From Bacteroidales bacterium (lineage in GTDB: Bacteria; Bacteroidota; Bacteroidia; Bacteroidales; CAIWKO01): a stretch of 64,000 bases of DNA. This document shows positions 8,662-17,980 of this stretch, one piece after another; the stretch's first letter is position 1, and each line of letters starts with the position of its first letter. The notes below the pieces were generated by a model. The model did not search any database. It was not told the origin of the DNA and worked only from the letters and a program-made list of their open reading frames with translations. The stretch lies in assembly GCA_023228145.1 (NCBI GenBank), contig JALOBU010000001.1, positions 1 through 64,000 on the forward strand, read 5' to 3'. Both the position numbers and the translations under genes were made by a program.

Positions 8662-8695
8662 TTGTTCTGCTTTAAGAAATATTAACTCAAAATTT

Positions 8696-10171
8696 ATGTA
8701 TATGGGAAATGTACTTAGTAATTTGAAACCTGCCGCTTTATGGAAAAACTTTGAGGATATCTGCGGCATTCCTCATCCTTCAAAACACGAAGAAAAAATT
8801 CGCGAACATGTCCTGAACTGGGCCAAAGAGCATAATCTTGCCGTTATTGTTGACGAAGTAGGAAATGTCATCGTTAGCAAACCTGCAACACCGGGTATGG
8901 AAAACCGTAAAGGAATTATTTTACAGGCGCACCTCGATATGGTGCCTCAGAAAAATTCTGATACCCAGCATGATTTTCTGACTGACCCTATCCTTCCACG
9001 AATAGTTGACGGCTGGGTACATGCCACCGGAACTACTTTAGGTGCTGATAACGGTATCGGCATGGCAGCCGCCATGGCTGTAATGGAAGCAACTGACCTG
9101 GTTCACGGACCATTGGAAATGTTGCTCACTGTAGATGAAGAAACAGGTATGACCGGAGCTTTTGGTTTGAAAGCCGGGCTTCTGAAAGGCGAAATTTTGC
9201 TGAATCTGGATACGGAAGAAGAAGGCGATTTATGTGTGGGTTGTGCCGGAGGTACCAACGCAAACATGACATTTACTTTCACCAATGAACCTGTAACAGA
9301 CGATGTGGAAGCGTTTAAAATAAGCGTAAAAGGTTTGAAAGGCGGCCACTCTGGTGTGGACATCCATTTGGAAAGAGCCAATTCAAACAAACTGCTGAAC
9401 CGTATTTTATGGCATGCATATTACAATCTGGGCCTGCGTTTGTCAGGTATTGACGGCGGAAGCCTGCGGAACGCCATCCCGCGTGAGTCATTTGCTGTGG
9501 TAACATTACCCAAAACCAACGTTGAAAAATTCAAGAAGTTTGTTAAGGAATTAACACAAATCGTAATTAACGAATATAAAAATGTGGAAACCGACATCAC
9601 GATACTTGTTGAACCATCCGAAAAACCTGCTTCATGGATTGATAATAAAACAACCGCCAACCTGCTGAATGCCATTTATGCCACTCCTAACGGCGTCATC
9701 CGCGACAGCCAGGATATGAAAGGACTTGTGGAAACATCCACCAATCTGGCTATTGTAAAATCAGAAAATAATGAAGTAAAAATACAGTGTTTACTCAGAA
9801 GTTCTGTTGATTCTGCAAAGGACGACCTCGAAAAAATGTTTGCCGCCGTTTATAACCTGGCCGGAGCAGCATATGTTTTTGAAGGAAAATACCCGGGATG
9901 GAAACCCAATATGGATTCTCCGATACTCAAAGAAATGCTGCTGGCTTACGAAAAACAATTCGGGAACAAACCACATATCAGCGCCATACACGCCGGTCTG
10001 GAGTGTGGCCTTCTTGGAGGTGTTTATAAAAACTGGGACATGATTTCTTTTGGCCCGACAATTAATTACCCGCATTCGCCGGATGAAAAAGTCAATATTC
10101 CTTCTGTAGAAAAATTTTGGGCATTTTTAACCGAAACATTAAAAAATGCTCCGAAGAAAGACGTCGCTTAA
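8696..10171 (+). CDS. pepD: Aminoacyl-histidine dipeptidase (M20C, cytosolic nonspecific dipeptidase)
   Basis: Cytoplasmic di-zinc peptidase of 491 residues, the standard length for PepD, which hydrolyses Xaa-His and many other dipeptides. Zinc and catalytic residues are visible: H79-x-D81 in LQAHLDMVPQK, D118 in GADNGIG, the Glu pair E148-E149 in VDEETGMTG, an Asp in NLDTEEEGDL and a distal His in HAGLECGL. The lid domain carries GGHSGVDIH. Two in-frame ATGs occur (8696 and 8702); either gives MGNVLSNLKP near the N-terminus, which matches the family. It stands alone with a likely promoter box upstream and a shared terminator downstream. It would complete degradation of imported peptides. Confidence 0.95.
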   Translation: MYMGNVLSNLKPAALWKNFEDICGIPHPSKHEEKIREHVLNWAKEHNLAVIVDEVGNVIVSKPATPGMENRKGIILQAHLDMVPQKNSDTQHDFLTDPILPRIVDGWVHATGTTLGADNGIGMAAAMAVMEATDLVHGPLEMLLTVDEETGMTGAFGLKAGLLKGEILLNLDTEEEGDLCVGCAGGTNANMTFTFTNEPVTDDVEAFKISVKGLKGGHSGVDIHLERANSNKLLNRILWHAYYNLGLRLSGIDGGSLRNAIPRESFAVVTLPKTNVEKFKKFVKELTQIVINEYKNVETDITILVEPSEKPASWIDNKTTANLLNAIYATPNGVIRDSQDMKGLVETSTNLAIVKSENNEVKIQCLLRSSVDSAKDDLEKMFAAVYNLAGAAYVFEGKYPGWKPNMDSPILKEMLLAYEKQFGNKPHISAIHAGLECGLLGGVYKNWDMISFGPTINYPHSPDEKVNIPSVEKFWAFLTETLKNAPKKDVA

Positions 10172-10214
10172 GATTTAGTATCTGTATAGTTGGCCGATAG
10201 GTTTTAGATATAAA

Positions 10215-10242
10215 AAGAGGCAGTCATTATTGGCTGCCTCTT
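10215..10242. terminator. Bidirectional terminator between pepD and the OmpA-like gene
   Basis: AAGAGGCAG (10215-10223) pairs with CTGCCTCTT (10234-10242) over a 10-base loop. Read on the minus strand the stem is followed by TTTTTA, giving a good terminator for the minus-strand lipoprotein gene; on the plus strand the tail is weaker. It sits in a convergent gap, as expected. Confidence 0.8.
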
Positions 10243-10277
10243 GGATTTATATAGAGTTTTAAGAATGCTTTTTTGAT

Positions 10278-11285
10278 TTAATTACTTTCAATAATTTTAA
10301 ACAGTTCGTCAAGTTTTGGAGTTAAAATAATTTCTGTGCGGCGGTTTTTGCTGCGGGCTTCAGAGGAGTTTACAGCATCCACGGGATAGTATTCGCTGCG
10401 GCCTGCAGCCGTGATGCGCACCGGTGCAATTTTGGAGCCCGAAACCAGGATACGTACTACCGTTGTGGCGCGTTTCACACTCAGGTCCCAGTTATCAAGA
10501 ATTTGGTCTGTCCCCTTATAAGGTACATTGTCCGTATGCCCTTCCACCATGATATTGATATCTGTATTGGTTTCAAGAACTTTTGCAAGTTTTTTCAAAG
10601 CATCAGTACCTTTGGCAGAAACTTCATATTTTCCGGATGCAAACAAAAGCGATTCGTCCATGGACACATAAACTTTTCCGTTTTTCTGTTTAATGGTAAG
10701 GCCTTTATTTTCATAACCCAATAAGGCTTCTGATACTTTGTTCTTTAACGCATTTACGGCAGAGTCCTTTTTGTCAAGAATGGATTGTAGCTCATGAAGT
10801 TTTTGCTGTTTCTCATCAAGTGTTGCCTGCATTTCATTCAGTTTAGATAGTTTGGTGTTGAGTTCGTTTTCCAATTTCTTCAGTTCATCTTCTTTTTTTT
10901 GCAGGATTTCTTTTGTTTTTTCAAGTTCCGAAATCAGCTTTTGGGTTTCATATTTATTCCCTTTCATCAATTTCAGGTTATTGTCCAGAAGGGTATCATA
11001 AGCAGCAGATAAGTCATCGTATTTTTTTGTCAGCTCGCGTAAATTAGCGCCGGTAATTGATGAATCAGACAACAAACGCTCATTTTGTTTTTTAAGCCTG
11101 TCGTTTGCTGAAGTGAGCTCATTAATTTTTGTTGAATATTCAAGGTTTTTACTTTTCATCAGGCTGTTTTCTTCCAGGCAGTTTTTATGGTTTGATTGCA
11201 ATTCCTGAAATTTTTTTGACGAAACACAGGATGTGAAAAGCAGGGCTGCAAAAAATAAAAGCAAAATGGCTTTTGATGTTTTCAT
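10278..11285 (-). CDS. OmpA/MotB-domain lipoprotein with coiled coil
   Basis: Envelope protein of 335 residues. The signal peptide ends in a lipobox (LLFTSC, Cys20), so it should be lipidated. Residues 25-190 are a long, charged coiled coil (heptad-like QELQSNHKNCLEENSLMK region and a Lys/Glu-rich stretch). Residues 205-330 form an OmpA-like peptidoglycan-binding domain: IMVEGHTDNVPYKG, NWDLSVKRATTVVRIL and ITAAGRSEYYPV, followed by RRTEIIL. The C-terminal domain binds diaminopimelate in the cell wall, so the protein probably tethers the outer membrane to peptidoglycan. A -7-like box (reverse complement of CAAAGGTA, 11299-11306) lies just upstream of the start. Confidence 0.92.
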   Translation of the reverse strand: MKTSKAILLLFFAALLFTSCVSSKKFQELQSNHKNCLEENSLMKSKNLEYSTKINELTSANDRLKKQNERLLSDSSITGANLRELTKKYDDLSAAYDTLLDNNLKLMKGNKYETQKLISELEKTKEILQKKEDELKKLENELNTKLSKLNEMQATLDEKQQKLHELQSILDKKDSAVNALKNKVSEALLGYENKGLTIKQKNGKVYVSMDESLLFASGKYEVSAKGTDALKKLAKVLETNTDINIMVEGHTDNVPYKGTDQILDNWDLSVKRATTVVRILVSGSKIAPVRITAAGRSEYYPVDAVNSSEARSKNRRTEIILTPKLDELFKIIESN

Positions 11286-11399
11286 AATAATTTTTTTGCA
11301 AAGGTAGTTTGAGAAACAAAAAGCCTTAATCTGCGGAGAGTTAAAATACTAACAAGTGATTGTTAAGAGAATACATCTATTTGTAAGCCGTATTAAACT

Positions 11400-12167
11400 T
11401 TAAAAATCCATTTCCAGTAATGTAGGGCAGTGGTCGGAATGTTTTGCCTCGGGAAGAATTACAGCCCGTTTCATAAGGTGTTTTATAGGTTCACTTACCA
11501 TCTGGTAATCAATTCTCCATCCCAGATTTTTCGCCCGTGCATTTGCCCTAAAACTCCACCAGGTGTATTGATGGGGCTCTTGGTTGAATTCTCTGAAAGA
11601 GTCAATAAACCCTGAATCTATAAATTTAGAAAGCCACTCCCTTTCTTCAGGTAAAAAGCCCGAACTGGTAGCATTTCGTATGGGGTCGTGTATGTCTAAA
11701 GGTTTATGACAAATGTTATAATCGCCGCAAATAACAAGATTGGGCCTTGTTTTTTTAAGTTCGCTCACCCATTCCAGAAAGTCCTCAAGCCATATCATTT
11801 TAAATGCCTGCCTTTCATCGCCACTGGAACCTGAAGGATGATAGACACTTATAACAGAAATATCTCCAAAATCAACACGCAACATCCGCCCTTCATCATC
11901 ATATTTCTGAATGTTCATGCCGTAAATAATATTGTCTGGCTTATGTTTGGTAAGAATCCCAACACCGCTGTATCCTTTTTTCTTTGCCGAAAACCAGTAA
12001 TTATGGTATCCGGCAGCTTCAAATTCAAGCACAGGTATCTGGTCGGGCTGTGCCTTGGTTTCCTGAAAACATACAATATCTGGGTTTACATTATGTATCC
12101 ACTCCAACAATCCTTTTGACAAAGCAGCACGAATCCCGTTCACATTATAGGTAACAATTTTTCTCAT
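11400..12167 (-). CDS. xth: Exodeoxyribonuclease III
   Basis: Cytoplasmic apurinic/apyrimidinic endonuclease and 3'-5' exonuclease for base-excision repair, 255 residues (usual 250-270). Signature segments of the EEP fold occur in order: YNVNGIRAA (metal-binding Asn), CFQETKAQ (metal-binding Glu), YHPSG, GDYNICH (catalytic Asp/Asn), and SDHCPTLLEMDF at the end (catalytic Asp-His). The WSFRANARAKNLGWRIDY segment matches the DNA-binding loop of ExoA/Xth proteins. The second EEP-fold protein in this window (47.9 kb) differs by having a membrane anchor and no nuclease-type DNA loop. The gene appears monocistronic. Confidence 0.95.
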   Translation of the reverse strand: MRKIVTYNVNGIRAALSKGLLEWIHNVNPDIVCFQETKAQPDQIPVLEFEAAGYHNYWFSAKKKGYSGVGILTKHKPDNIIYGMNIQKYDDEGRMLRVDFGDISVISVYHPSGSSGDERQAFKMIWLEDFLEWVSELKKTRPNLVICGDYNICHKPLDIHDPIRNATSSGFLPEEREWLSKFIDSGFIDSFREFNQEPHQYTWWSFRANARAKNLGWRIDYQMVSEPIKHLMKRAVILPEAKHSDHCPTLLEMDF

Positions 12168-12223
12168 TTTTTCGAAATTTTTATGCTAAACTAATCATTT
12201 TATAAATGTTCCGTTTTAAAAAT

Positions 12224-12231
12224 TAAATTTG
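12224..12231 (+). promoter_or_regulatory. Likely -7 box for the sigma/anti-sigma/umuC operon
   Basis: TAAATTTG matches TAnnTTTG and lies 23 bases before the GTG start of the sigma gene, giving a very short leader. No good -33 box is seen at standard spacing. Confidence 0.4.
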
Positions 12232-12253
12232 CATAACAAATCAGGTTATTTTG

Positions 12254-12847
12254 GTGCTTTTTTTCAAAAAATCAAAAAGTGAAAAAACTGAACTGCTGCC
12301 GGATCAGGAACTGATTGAATTATACCGGAAAACCAACGATACGGTTTATATCGGTGAGTTATTCGACCGTTATGTTCATCTAGTGTATGGCATTGCATAC
12401 AAATATTTTGAAAGGGAAGACGACCGCCGTGAAGCCGTGATGCAGGTTTTCGACAGGTTGTATGAAGCGCTGAAAGAGCATGAGATAACAAATTTCAAAG
12501 CCTGGCTTTACAGTGTTGCAAAAAATCATTGCCTGATGATATTGCGAAAGGATAATACCGTAACATTTAATGACCAGATTCAATTGAAAAATTTTCAGCA
12601 GGATTTTATGGATTTTGAAGGAGAAATGACTCTAAACCATATTAACGATGAAATATTAGATAAAAAACTACCGGAAGCCATAAAAAAATTAAGCGATGAA
12701 CAAAGAATTTGTATTGAATTGTTTTATCTTCATGAGAAATCCTATCAGGAAGTTGTCGAAACAACAAATTTTTCATTAAACCAGGTTAAAAGTTATATAC
12801 AAAACGGAAAAAGAAATTTAAAAATCATGCTCGAAAACAACAGATGA
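12254..12847 (+). CDS. RNA polymerase sigma factor, sigma-70 family
   Basis: ECF-like sigma factor of about 197 residues. Region 2 spans about 35-95 (YVHLVYGIAYKYFEREDD, then FKAWLYSVAKNHCLMILRK); region 4 spans about 140-195 (IKKLSDEQRICIELFYLHE, then a helix-turn-helix ending VKSYIQNGKRNLK). No ATG fits the N-terminus: in-frame TTG (12251) and GTG (12254) are adjacent, and GTG is preferred. The stop overlaps the next start by four bases (ATGA), so translation is coupled to the membrane anti-sigma gene. The -10 recognition region looks weaker than in the sigma factor at 7.4 kb. I infer an envelope-signal-responsive regulator. Confidence 0.9.
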   Translation: MLFFKKSKSEKTELLPDQELIELYRKTNDTVYIGELFDRYVHLVYGIAYKYFEREDDRREAVMQVFDRLYEALKEHEITNFKAWLYSVAKNHCLMILRKDNTVTFNDQIQLKNFQQDFMDFEGEMTLNHINDEILDKKLPEAIKKLSDEQRICIELFYLHEKSYQEVVETTNFSLNQVKSYIQNGKRNLKIMLENNR

Positions 12848-14067
12848 AAACTCTTGATAAACATAATGATATTTTTAACTCCTCTGGCTGTATCACTCAG
12901 GAAGCTTTTGTTAAGTACCTGAATAACGGACTGCCTGAACCGGAAAAATATCTTTTTGAGCAGCATCTTGCTGTATGCTTGTTGTGCAGCGAAGCTTTGG
13001 AGGGTTTTGAAAAAGCCCCGGATAAAACAGCTGTTTATAATGAAATCAGTGAAGCCATGCTTGAATTAAATAAGAAGTTGTTTTTGAAGCAAACATTAAA
13101 TGTTAAAAAAAGCGGACTTAAGAGAACATTAATTGCAACATCAGCTATTGCAGCCAGTATTTTGCTAATTACCGGATTGTATTTTCTTTTTAACATACAG
13201 ACCAAAGACATAAAGCAGGAAATGGCTATTGTTCAGGAAAAAGAAATGAGCAAAAGCCCGGCTTCAGAAAAATATAATGAAGAAATTTTATCTGATATTG
13301 CTTCTGAACAAAAAAACAGGCAGGAAACACAGGAATCATTAAAATACGAAACGTATCAAAGGTCTGTCACAAAGATACTAACTGATATTGATTATGATAA
13401 TAACAATGATATAGAAAATTCCGGGGAGAAGGTTGAAGAGAAAAGTACAGGTATATATGCCGGGTTGTTGGATGACGGTGTGGTTTTTGGCGCTAATGAT
13501 GTTGACAAGGTTCAGGTAGATACTTCAACAAATCTTGTTCCGGGCCAGGCAGTTGCAGTAGTTACCGAAGAGGAAATTGCAGGAGATGTTGCTATAGGAA
13601 AAGCATTGACCAAAAAGACAAGCCAGGAAAAAAGTATTGTATTGTCGAAAGCCGAAACATCAAAAAACGATGATGTAACGACTGATGAAACAGTTTCCCG
13701 CACAGAAGACCAGTCGGGAATAACTCCGGCATTATCTTTATATGATAATTACAGATATAAGGAAGCTATACCAAAGTTTAAAGAGGTGATAAGGGGAAAT
13801 AAAATTGATTATCAGGCAATATATTTTCTTGGCATGTCATATTATTATGAAGGCAAGAAAGACTCGGCATTAATTTATTTTGACCAATTGCTTAAAAAGA
13901 AAATCCACACATACTACGAACAGGCATTATGGCAAAAAGCTATAATTCTTGAGGAAAAGAATGAAAAAGAACAGGCAAAGGAATTATTCAATGAAATTAT
14001 TAAACGGGGAGGTTCATTAAAAATTGATGCCAAATTAAAGATGGATGAACTCAACAAAACCAAATAA
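12844..14067 (+). CDS. Transmembrane zinc-finger anti-sigma factor with C-terminal TPR
   Basis: Membrane regulator of 407 residues. The cytoplasmic N-terminus carries the zinc anti-sigma signature H-x3-C-x2-C (H41, C45, C48 in EQHLAVCLLCSEALEGF), which in ZAS proteins clamps the sigma factor. One transmembrane helix follows (about 95-118). The periplasmic part has a charged linker, a short beta-prone segment (VPGQAVAVVTEEEIAG) and two to three tetratricopeptide repeats from about residue 290 (YDNYRYKEAIPKFKEVI, AIYFLGMSYYYEGKKDSAL). The TPR part probably senses envelope proteins; this is inference. It overlaps the sigma gene by four bases upstream and umuC by 23 bases downstream, so three functions share one message. 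Confidence 0.87.
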   Translation: MKTLDKHNDIFNSSGCITQEAFVKYLNNGLPEPEKYLFEQHLAVCLLCSEALEGFEKAPDKTAVYNEISEAMLELNKKLFLKQTLNVKKSGLKRTLIATSAIAASILLITGLYFLFNIQTKDIKQEMAIVQEKEMSKSPASEKYNEEILSDIASEQKNRQETQESLKYETYQRSVTKILTDIDYDNNNDIENSGEKVEEKSTGIYAGLLDDGVVFGANDVDKVQVDTSTNLVPGQAVAVVTEEEIAGDVAIGKALTKKTSQEKSIVLSKAETSKNDDVTTDETVSRTEDQSGITPALSLYDNYRYKEAIPKFKEVIRGNKIDYQAIYFLGMSYYYEGKKDSALIYFDQLLKKKIHTYYEQALWQKAIILEEKNEKEQAKELFNEIIKRGGSLKIDAKLKMDELNKTK

Positions 14068-15355
14068 AACCTATCCCGAATCAGCCATAAATAAAGTTTT
14101 TGCACTTGTTGATTGCAATAATTTTTATGCTTCCTGTGAGCGCGTTTTCAATCCGAAGCTTGAAAAAAAACCTGTTATTGTTTTATCCAATAATGATGGC
14201 TGTGTTATTGCGCGTTCTAACGAAGCCAAACTTCTGGGAATAAAAATGGGTGCACCTGCGTTTGAGTTTAAATCTCTTATAGAAAAAAACAAGGTGCATG
14301 TTTTTTCTTCAAATTTTGCTCTTTACGGTGATATCTCAAACCGGGTGATGAATATACTTTATGACATGGCTCCTGATGTGGAAATATATTCCGTGGATGA
14401 AGCTTTTCTTGACCTCTCAAGCCTGAAAAATGAAAATATTTCAGCATTTGCAAAAAAGATACGGATAACTATCAAACAATGGGCAGGAATTCCTGTTTCG
14501 GTGGGGGTTGCCCCAACAAAAACCCTGGCAAAAATTGCAAATCATCTTGCAAAAAAGAATTCCTCTTATGCAAACGTGATGAACTTCTGGGAACATGATG
14601 ATACAGATAATTTGTTGAAACATATCCCTGTTACAGAAATATGGGGTGTAGGGCGGGCCTACGGGAAGTTCCTTCAGAATAAGGGCATAACGACCGTGTT
14701 TGATTTTAAACAGGCAGATGAACCATGGGTTCGCAAGCATATGGGTGTTACGGGGGCACGGACATGGATGGAACTACGGGGAGTTTCATGCCTTCCGCTT
14801 AATATGGTAATTCCCGACAAACAAAGTATTTGCACATCACGTTCTTTTGGAAAAACATTAGAAAATTATGAAGATATAGAACAGGCAACAGCTACCTTTG
14901 TTTCCCGTGCTGCCGAAAAATTAAGACAACAATATTCCTGTGCTCGTTCCGTAAATGTTTTTGTGATGACCAACCGTTTTTCAGACACGCCGAAATATGT
15001 GAATTCTATCATGGTTCAGCTGCCTGTGGCAAGCAACATTACTTCGGAACTGGTTCATTATTCATTAAAAGGGTTGAAAAAAATATTTTGTAAAGGTTAT
15101 AAATACAAAAAATCCGGCATAATTCTCAGCGACCTGATACCTGAGAATCAATTGCAATATAGCTTGTGGGATGATACAAACCGCCGGAAAATGACAGAAT
15201 TAATGAGAATAGTTGATAATATTAACAAAGAAGTAGGTCAGGACGCTGTGAAGCTAGCTGTACAAGGCACACGGCGCAAGTGGAAAATGCATCAGGAAAG
15301 ATTATCTCCTCAATATACAAGCAGGTGGTCGGATATTTTAACAATAAAGATTTAA
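14045..15355 (+). CDS. umuC: Y-family DNA polymerase V catalytic subunit
   Basis: Translesion DNA polymerase of 436 residues. Palm motifs are intact: DCNNFYASCERVF (first catalytic Asp), NNDGCVIARSNEAK (nucleotide-binding Arg) and YSVDEAFLDL (catalytic Asp-Glu). The little-finger domain and the UmuC C-terminal segment (TRRKWKMHQERLSPQYTSRW) are present, which separates it from DinB. ATG 14045 overlaps the upstream anti-sigma/TPR gene by 23 bases in another frame; the residues before FALVDCNNF are poorly conserved, so a slightly later start cannot be ruled out but no better codon was seen. It normally needs processed UmuD' (20.5 kb here, opposite strand) and RecA. The separation from umuD is unusual compared with the enterobacterial umuDC operon. 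Confidence 0.95.
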   Translation: MNSTKPNKTYPESAINKVFALVDCNNFYASCERVFNPKLEKKPVIVLSNNDGCVIARSNEAKLLGIKMGAPAFEFKSLIEKNKVHVFSSNFALYGDISNRVMNILYDMAPDVEIYSVDEAFLDLSSLKNENISAFAKKIRITIKQWAGIPVSVGVAPTKTLAKIANHLAKKNSSYANVMNFWEHDDTDNLLKHIPVTEIWGVGRAYGKFLQNKGITTVFDFKQADEPWVRKHMGVTGARTWMELRGVSCLPLNMVIPDKQSICTSRSFGKTLENYEDIEQATATFVSRAAEKLRQQYSCARSVNVFVMTNRFSDTPKYVNSIMVQLPVASNITSELVHYSLKGLKKIFCKGYKYKKSGIILSDLIPENQLQYSLWDDTNRRKMTELMRIVDNINKEVGQDAVKLAVQGTRRKWKMHQERLSPQYTSRWSDILTIKI

Positions 15356-15389
15356 ACAAAATATACCGTTTTAGTTATAAAACTTATTG

Positions 15390-15397
15390 TATATTTG
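15390..15397 (+). promoter_or_regulatory. Possible -7 box upstream of the T9SS protein gene
   Basis: TATATTTG matches TAnnTTTG about 118 bases ahead of the start codon at 15515, implying a long leader. Nothing else is recognised in the 159-base gap after umuC. Confidence 0.35.
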
Positions 15398-15514
15398 CAA
15401 GGTATTGCAACCTTTAGGGTGATTTTTTCGTCTAAAAACCTGCAAATAAACATGAATACCAAATAAAAAAAATAAAAAATACGTTTTTTAGGAAGTAACT
15501 GATAATTATTCCCC

Positions 15515-17956
15515 ATGAGAGTCAAAATAAAAAATTTTCTTGTTTTATTAATAATAAGCTTTTCTGTCACGCAAGTTTTTAGCCAGCCGGGATGCGTTGG
15601 GGTTACTATTACAACCAACGGTGGTAACGATATTACACTACCTTGTAATGAACCATGTATTACATTGGAAGCAACAACTGTACAAACCAGCGGGGCAACA
15701 ACTACTTATGAAGTTACTTCAATTCCATATAATCCGCCTTATCCATATACAGGAGGAACGCTTATCCCCGTTTATTATGATGACGATTGGAGTCCTGTAA
15801 TTAATATTCCGAATTTTCATTTTTGTTTTTTCAGTCAGCCTTATGATAATCTTATCATTGGCGATAATGGTGTAATTTCTTTTAATACTGCAGCTGCCGG
15901 AGGTTTCTGCCCTTGGACTATAGATTATGGAATCCCCTGTAACTATGGGTCCCCAATGCACATTTTCGGAGCCTTTCATGACACATATTTACCCGCCGGT
16001 GGAAACATGTATTGGTCAGTTGAAGGTACAACACCTTGTCGAGCCTTTGTTTTTAAATTCAATCAGGTTGCACATTATTCATGCAACAGTATTAAAACTA
16101 CACAACAAATTGTGTTGTATGAAACAACAAATATGATTGATGTATATATTCAGTCAAAACCAGTATGTTGGGATTGGAATGACGGATATGCAGTAGTTGG
16201 TATTCAAGATCAGAGTCAGTCAATTGCTTATACTGCCCCAGGGCGGAATGCGACAGCATGGACAGCTACTAATGAAGCATGGCGTTTTACTCCTGTAGGG
16301 TCATCTTATGTTGAAACATACTGGTATGAAGGAACAAACCTGATAGGCACAGGAACAACCGTTAATGTGTGCCCCACAGGGACCACTACTTATACTGCAA
16401 GGGCAAATTATAATACTTGTTGGGGTGCGGTAATCCCTGTTGAAGACAATATAACTGTTACCATGGCAGGAGGCTCGGTTAGCCTCTCTCCAACAGATCC
16501 TACGATTTGCAACGGTGAGTCAATACAAATAACAGCATCAGGTTCTGATAGTTATGTGTGGGCTCCGGCTACAGGCTTAAATCAAACTACCGGTTCAACA
16601 GTTACCGCGTCACCAACCACGACTACTACATATACCGTTACAGGCTCAACACCATTATGTACTGCTTCAAATACGATTACAGTTACAGTAAACCCTTTAC
16701 CTAATATTTTGATAAGTCCTCCGGGTGGCTATATTTGTATTGGAGATTCATTAACCATGACTGCTTCAGGGGCTGATACTTATGTTTGGTCGCCTGACAA
16801 TAGCCTGACGACAACCTTCGGCCCCACAGTTACTGCATATCCACAAACACCGGTCACATACACTATTACAGGGACTGATACAAACCAGTGTGTCAATACA
16901 ACTACTGCCACGGTTGTGGCTTCCAATGGACCTACCATTATGATAATGGCTTCCCCTGAAGATATTTGCCCGGGAGATACAAGTACTCTTACAGTATATA
17001 GTGCTGCACAAATTTATACCTGGCAACCTGGAATTTCATTGTCAAGTAGTACCGGGCCTATTGTAGAAGCTTTCCCATTAACAACTACAACTTATACCGT
17101 AACTGCCGACAATAACGGATGTACTTCAACAGAAACATATACATTGGAAGTTAAACCTTTACCTTTGGTTGATTTTACTGCTGATGTCAGAGAAGGTTGT
17201 GCTGGTTTTTTTGTTCATTTTACGGATTTAACGATTCCTGATGCCATTAGTTGGGCATGGAATTTTGGTGACATTATTCCTTACGGAAATACTTCTATAT
17301 TACAAAACCCGGCTCATTATTATGCTGATGCCGGTTCATTCGGAGTAGGCCTTACAGCAACTTCTTCCAACGGTTGTAAAATGCGCATGTACTATCCTGA
17401 TTTTATTACTGTTTATCCGAAACCTATTGCAAATTTTGCAGCTAACCCACAACCGGTTAATGAACTGGAACCTTTGGTATGGTTTGCCGACCAATCAATA
17501 GGAGCTACTATATGGAACTGGTATTTTGGTGATTATACAACTCTGGATAATAATTCCAATGCACAAAATTCCACACACGTATATTCAGATACAGGGACGT
17601 TCTATCCTGTTCTTATTGTTTTCAATAGTTATGGTTGCTCCGATACTATAATTGGAGAGGTTACTGTTGTTCCTAATATAACATTTTACGTCCCCAACGC
17701 TTTTACTCCAAATAATGATGCTAAAAATCAGGTTTTTAAACCTCAGGGAGAAGGTATTGATTTGTCATCATTTGAAATGCGGATTTACGACAGATGGGGC
17801 CGACAGGTTTTTCACACCAGAGACATGGAAAATGGCTGGGACGGAAAAACCAGCGGAAATGTGCAGGCCGAAGGAGTCTATTCGTGGATTATAAGTTATT
17901 ATGATATCCGGTATAAGTTTCATATACATAAAGGCCACGTTACTTTGATATATTAA
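15515..17956 (+). CDS. T9SS type B surface protein with Ig/PKD-like repeats
   Basis: Exported protein of 813 residues. A signal peptide (IKNFLVLLIISFSVTQVFSQ) leads into a beta-sandwich domain (about 25-270, with many aromatic residues, e.g. DDDWSPVINIPNFHFCFF). Three tandem modules of about 85 residues follow (about 295-560), each with a Cys-Xn-SG-x-D-x-YVW-P core and a TTTYTVTG strand; they resemble secreted Ig/SprB-type repeats. Two PKD domains (about 565-725) carry WNFGD and WYFGD. The last 88 residues form the CHU_C sorting domain (VPNAFTPNNDAKNQVF, DRWGRQVF, GWDGK). Predicted to be secreted by the type IX system and bound to the cell surface; ligand unknown. Low-complexity Thr codons give locally repetitive DNA. 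Confidence 0.9.
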   Translation: MRVKIKNFLVLLIISFSVTQVFSQPGCVGVTITTNGGNDITLPCNEPCITLEATTVQTSGATTTYEVTSIPYNPPYPYTGGTLIPVYYDDDWSPVINIPNFHFCFFSQPYDNLIIGDNGVISFNTAAAGGFCPWTIDYGIPCNYGSPMHIFGAFHDTYLPAGGNMYWSVEGTTPCRAFVFKFNQVAHYSCNSIKTTQQIVLYETTNMIDVYIQSKPVCWDWNDGYAVVGIQDQSQSIAYTAPGRNATAWTATNEAWRFTPVGSSYVETYWYEGTNLIGTGTTVNVCPTGTTTYTARANYNTCWGAVIPVEDNITVTMAGGSVSLSPTDPTICNGESIQITASGSDSYVWAPATGLNQTTGSTVTASPTTTTTYTVTGSTPLCTASNTITVTVNPLPNILISPPGGYICIGDSLTMTASGADTYVWSPDNSLTTTFGPTVTAYPQTPVTYTITGTDTNQCVNTTTATVVASNGPTIMIMASPEDICPGDTSTLTVYSAAQIYTWQPGISLSSSTGPIVEAFPLTTTTYTVTADNNGCTSTETYTLEVKPLPLVDFTADVREGCAGFFVHFTDLTIPDAISWAWNFGDIIPYGNTSILQNPAHYYADAGSFGVGLTATSSNGCKMRMYYPDFITVYPKPIANFAANPQPVNELEPLVWFADQSIGATIWNWYFGDYTTLDNNSNAQNSTHVYSDTGTFYPVLIVFNSYGCSDTIIGEVTVVPNITFYVPNAFTPNNDAKNQVFKPQGEGIDLSSFEMRIYDRWGRQVFHTRDMENGWDGKTSGNVQAEGVYSWIISYYDIRYKFHIHKGHVTLIY

Positions 17957-17980
17957 AAAACTTCTCTTTTCCTTTTAGTA

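Larger units (their letters stand above)
7917..8695. other. Non-coding 779-base region with inverted repeats
   Basis: No convincing gene lies here on either strand; short open frames are AT-rich and of low complexity. The region contains an 11-bp hairpin element at 8139-8178, two further long inverted repeats (8386-8461 and 8473-8535), a small GC hairpin CTGCC/GGCAG at 8572-8586 and a likely -7 promoter box for the dipeptidase gene at 8654. It separates two divergent transcription units. Confidence 0.7.

Noticed and set aside
16450..17170. DNA tandem repeat array
   Set aside because: The periodic pattern comes from three diverged protein modules of about 85 residues in the surface protein; DNA identity between them is too low for a recent repeat.
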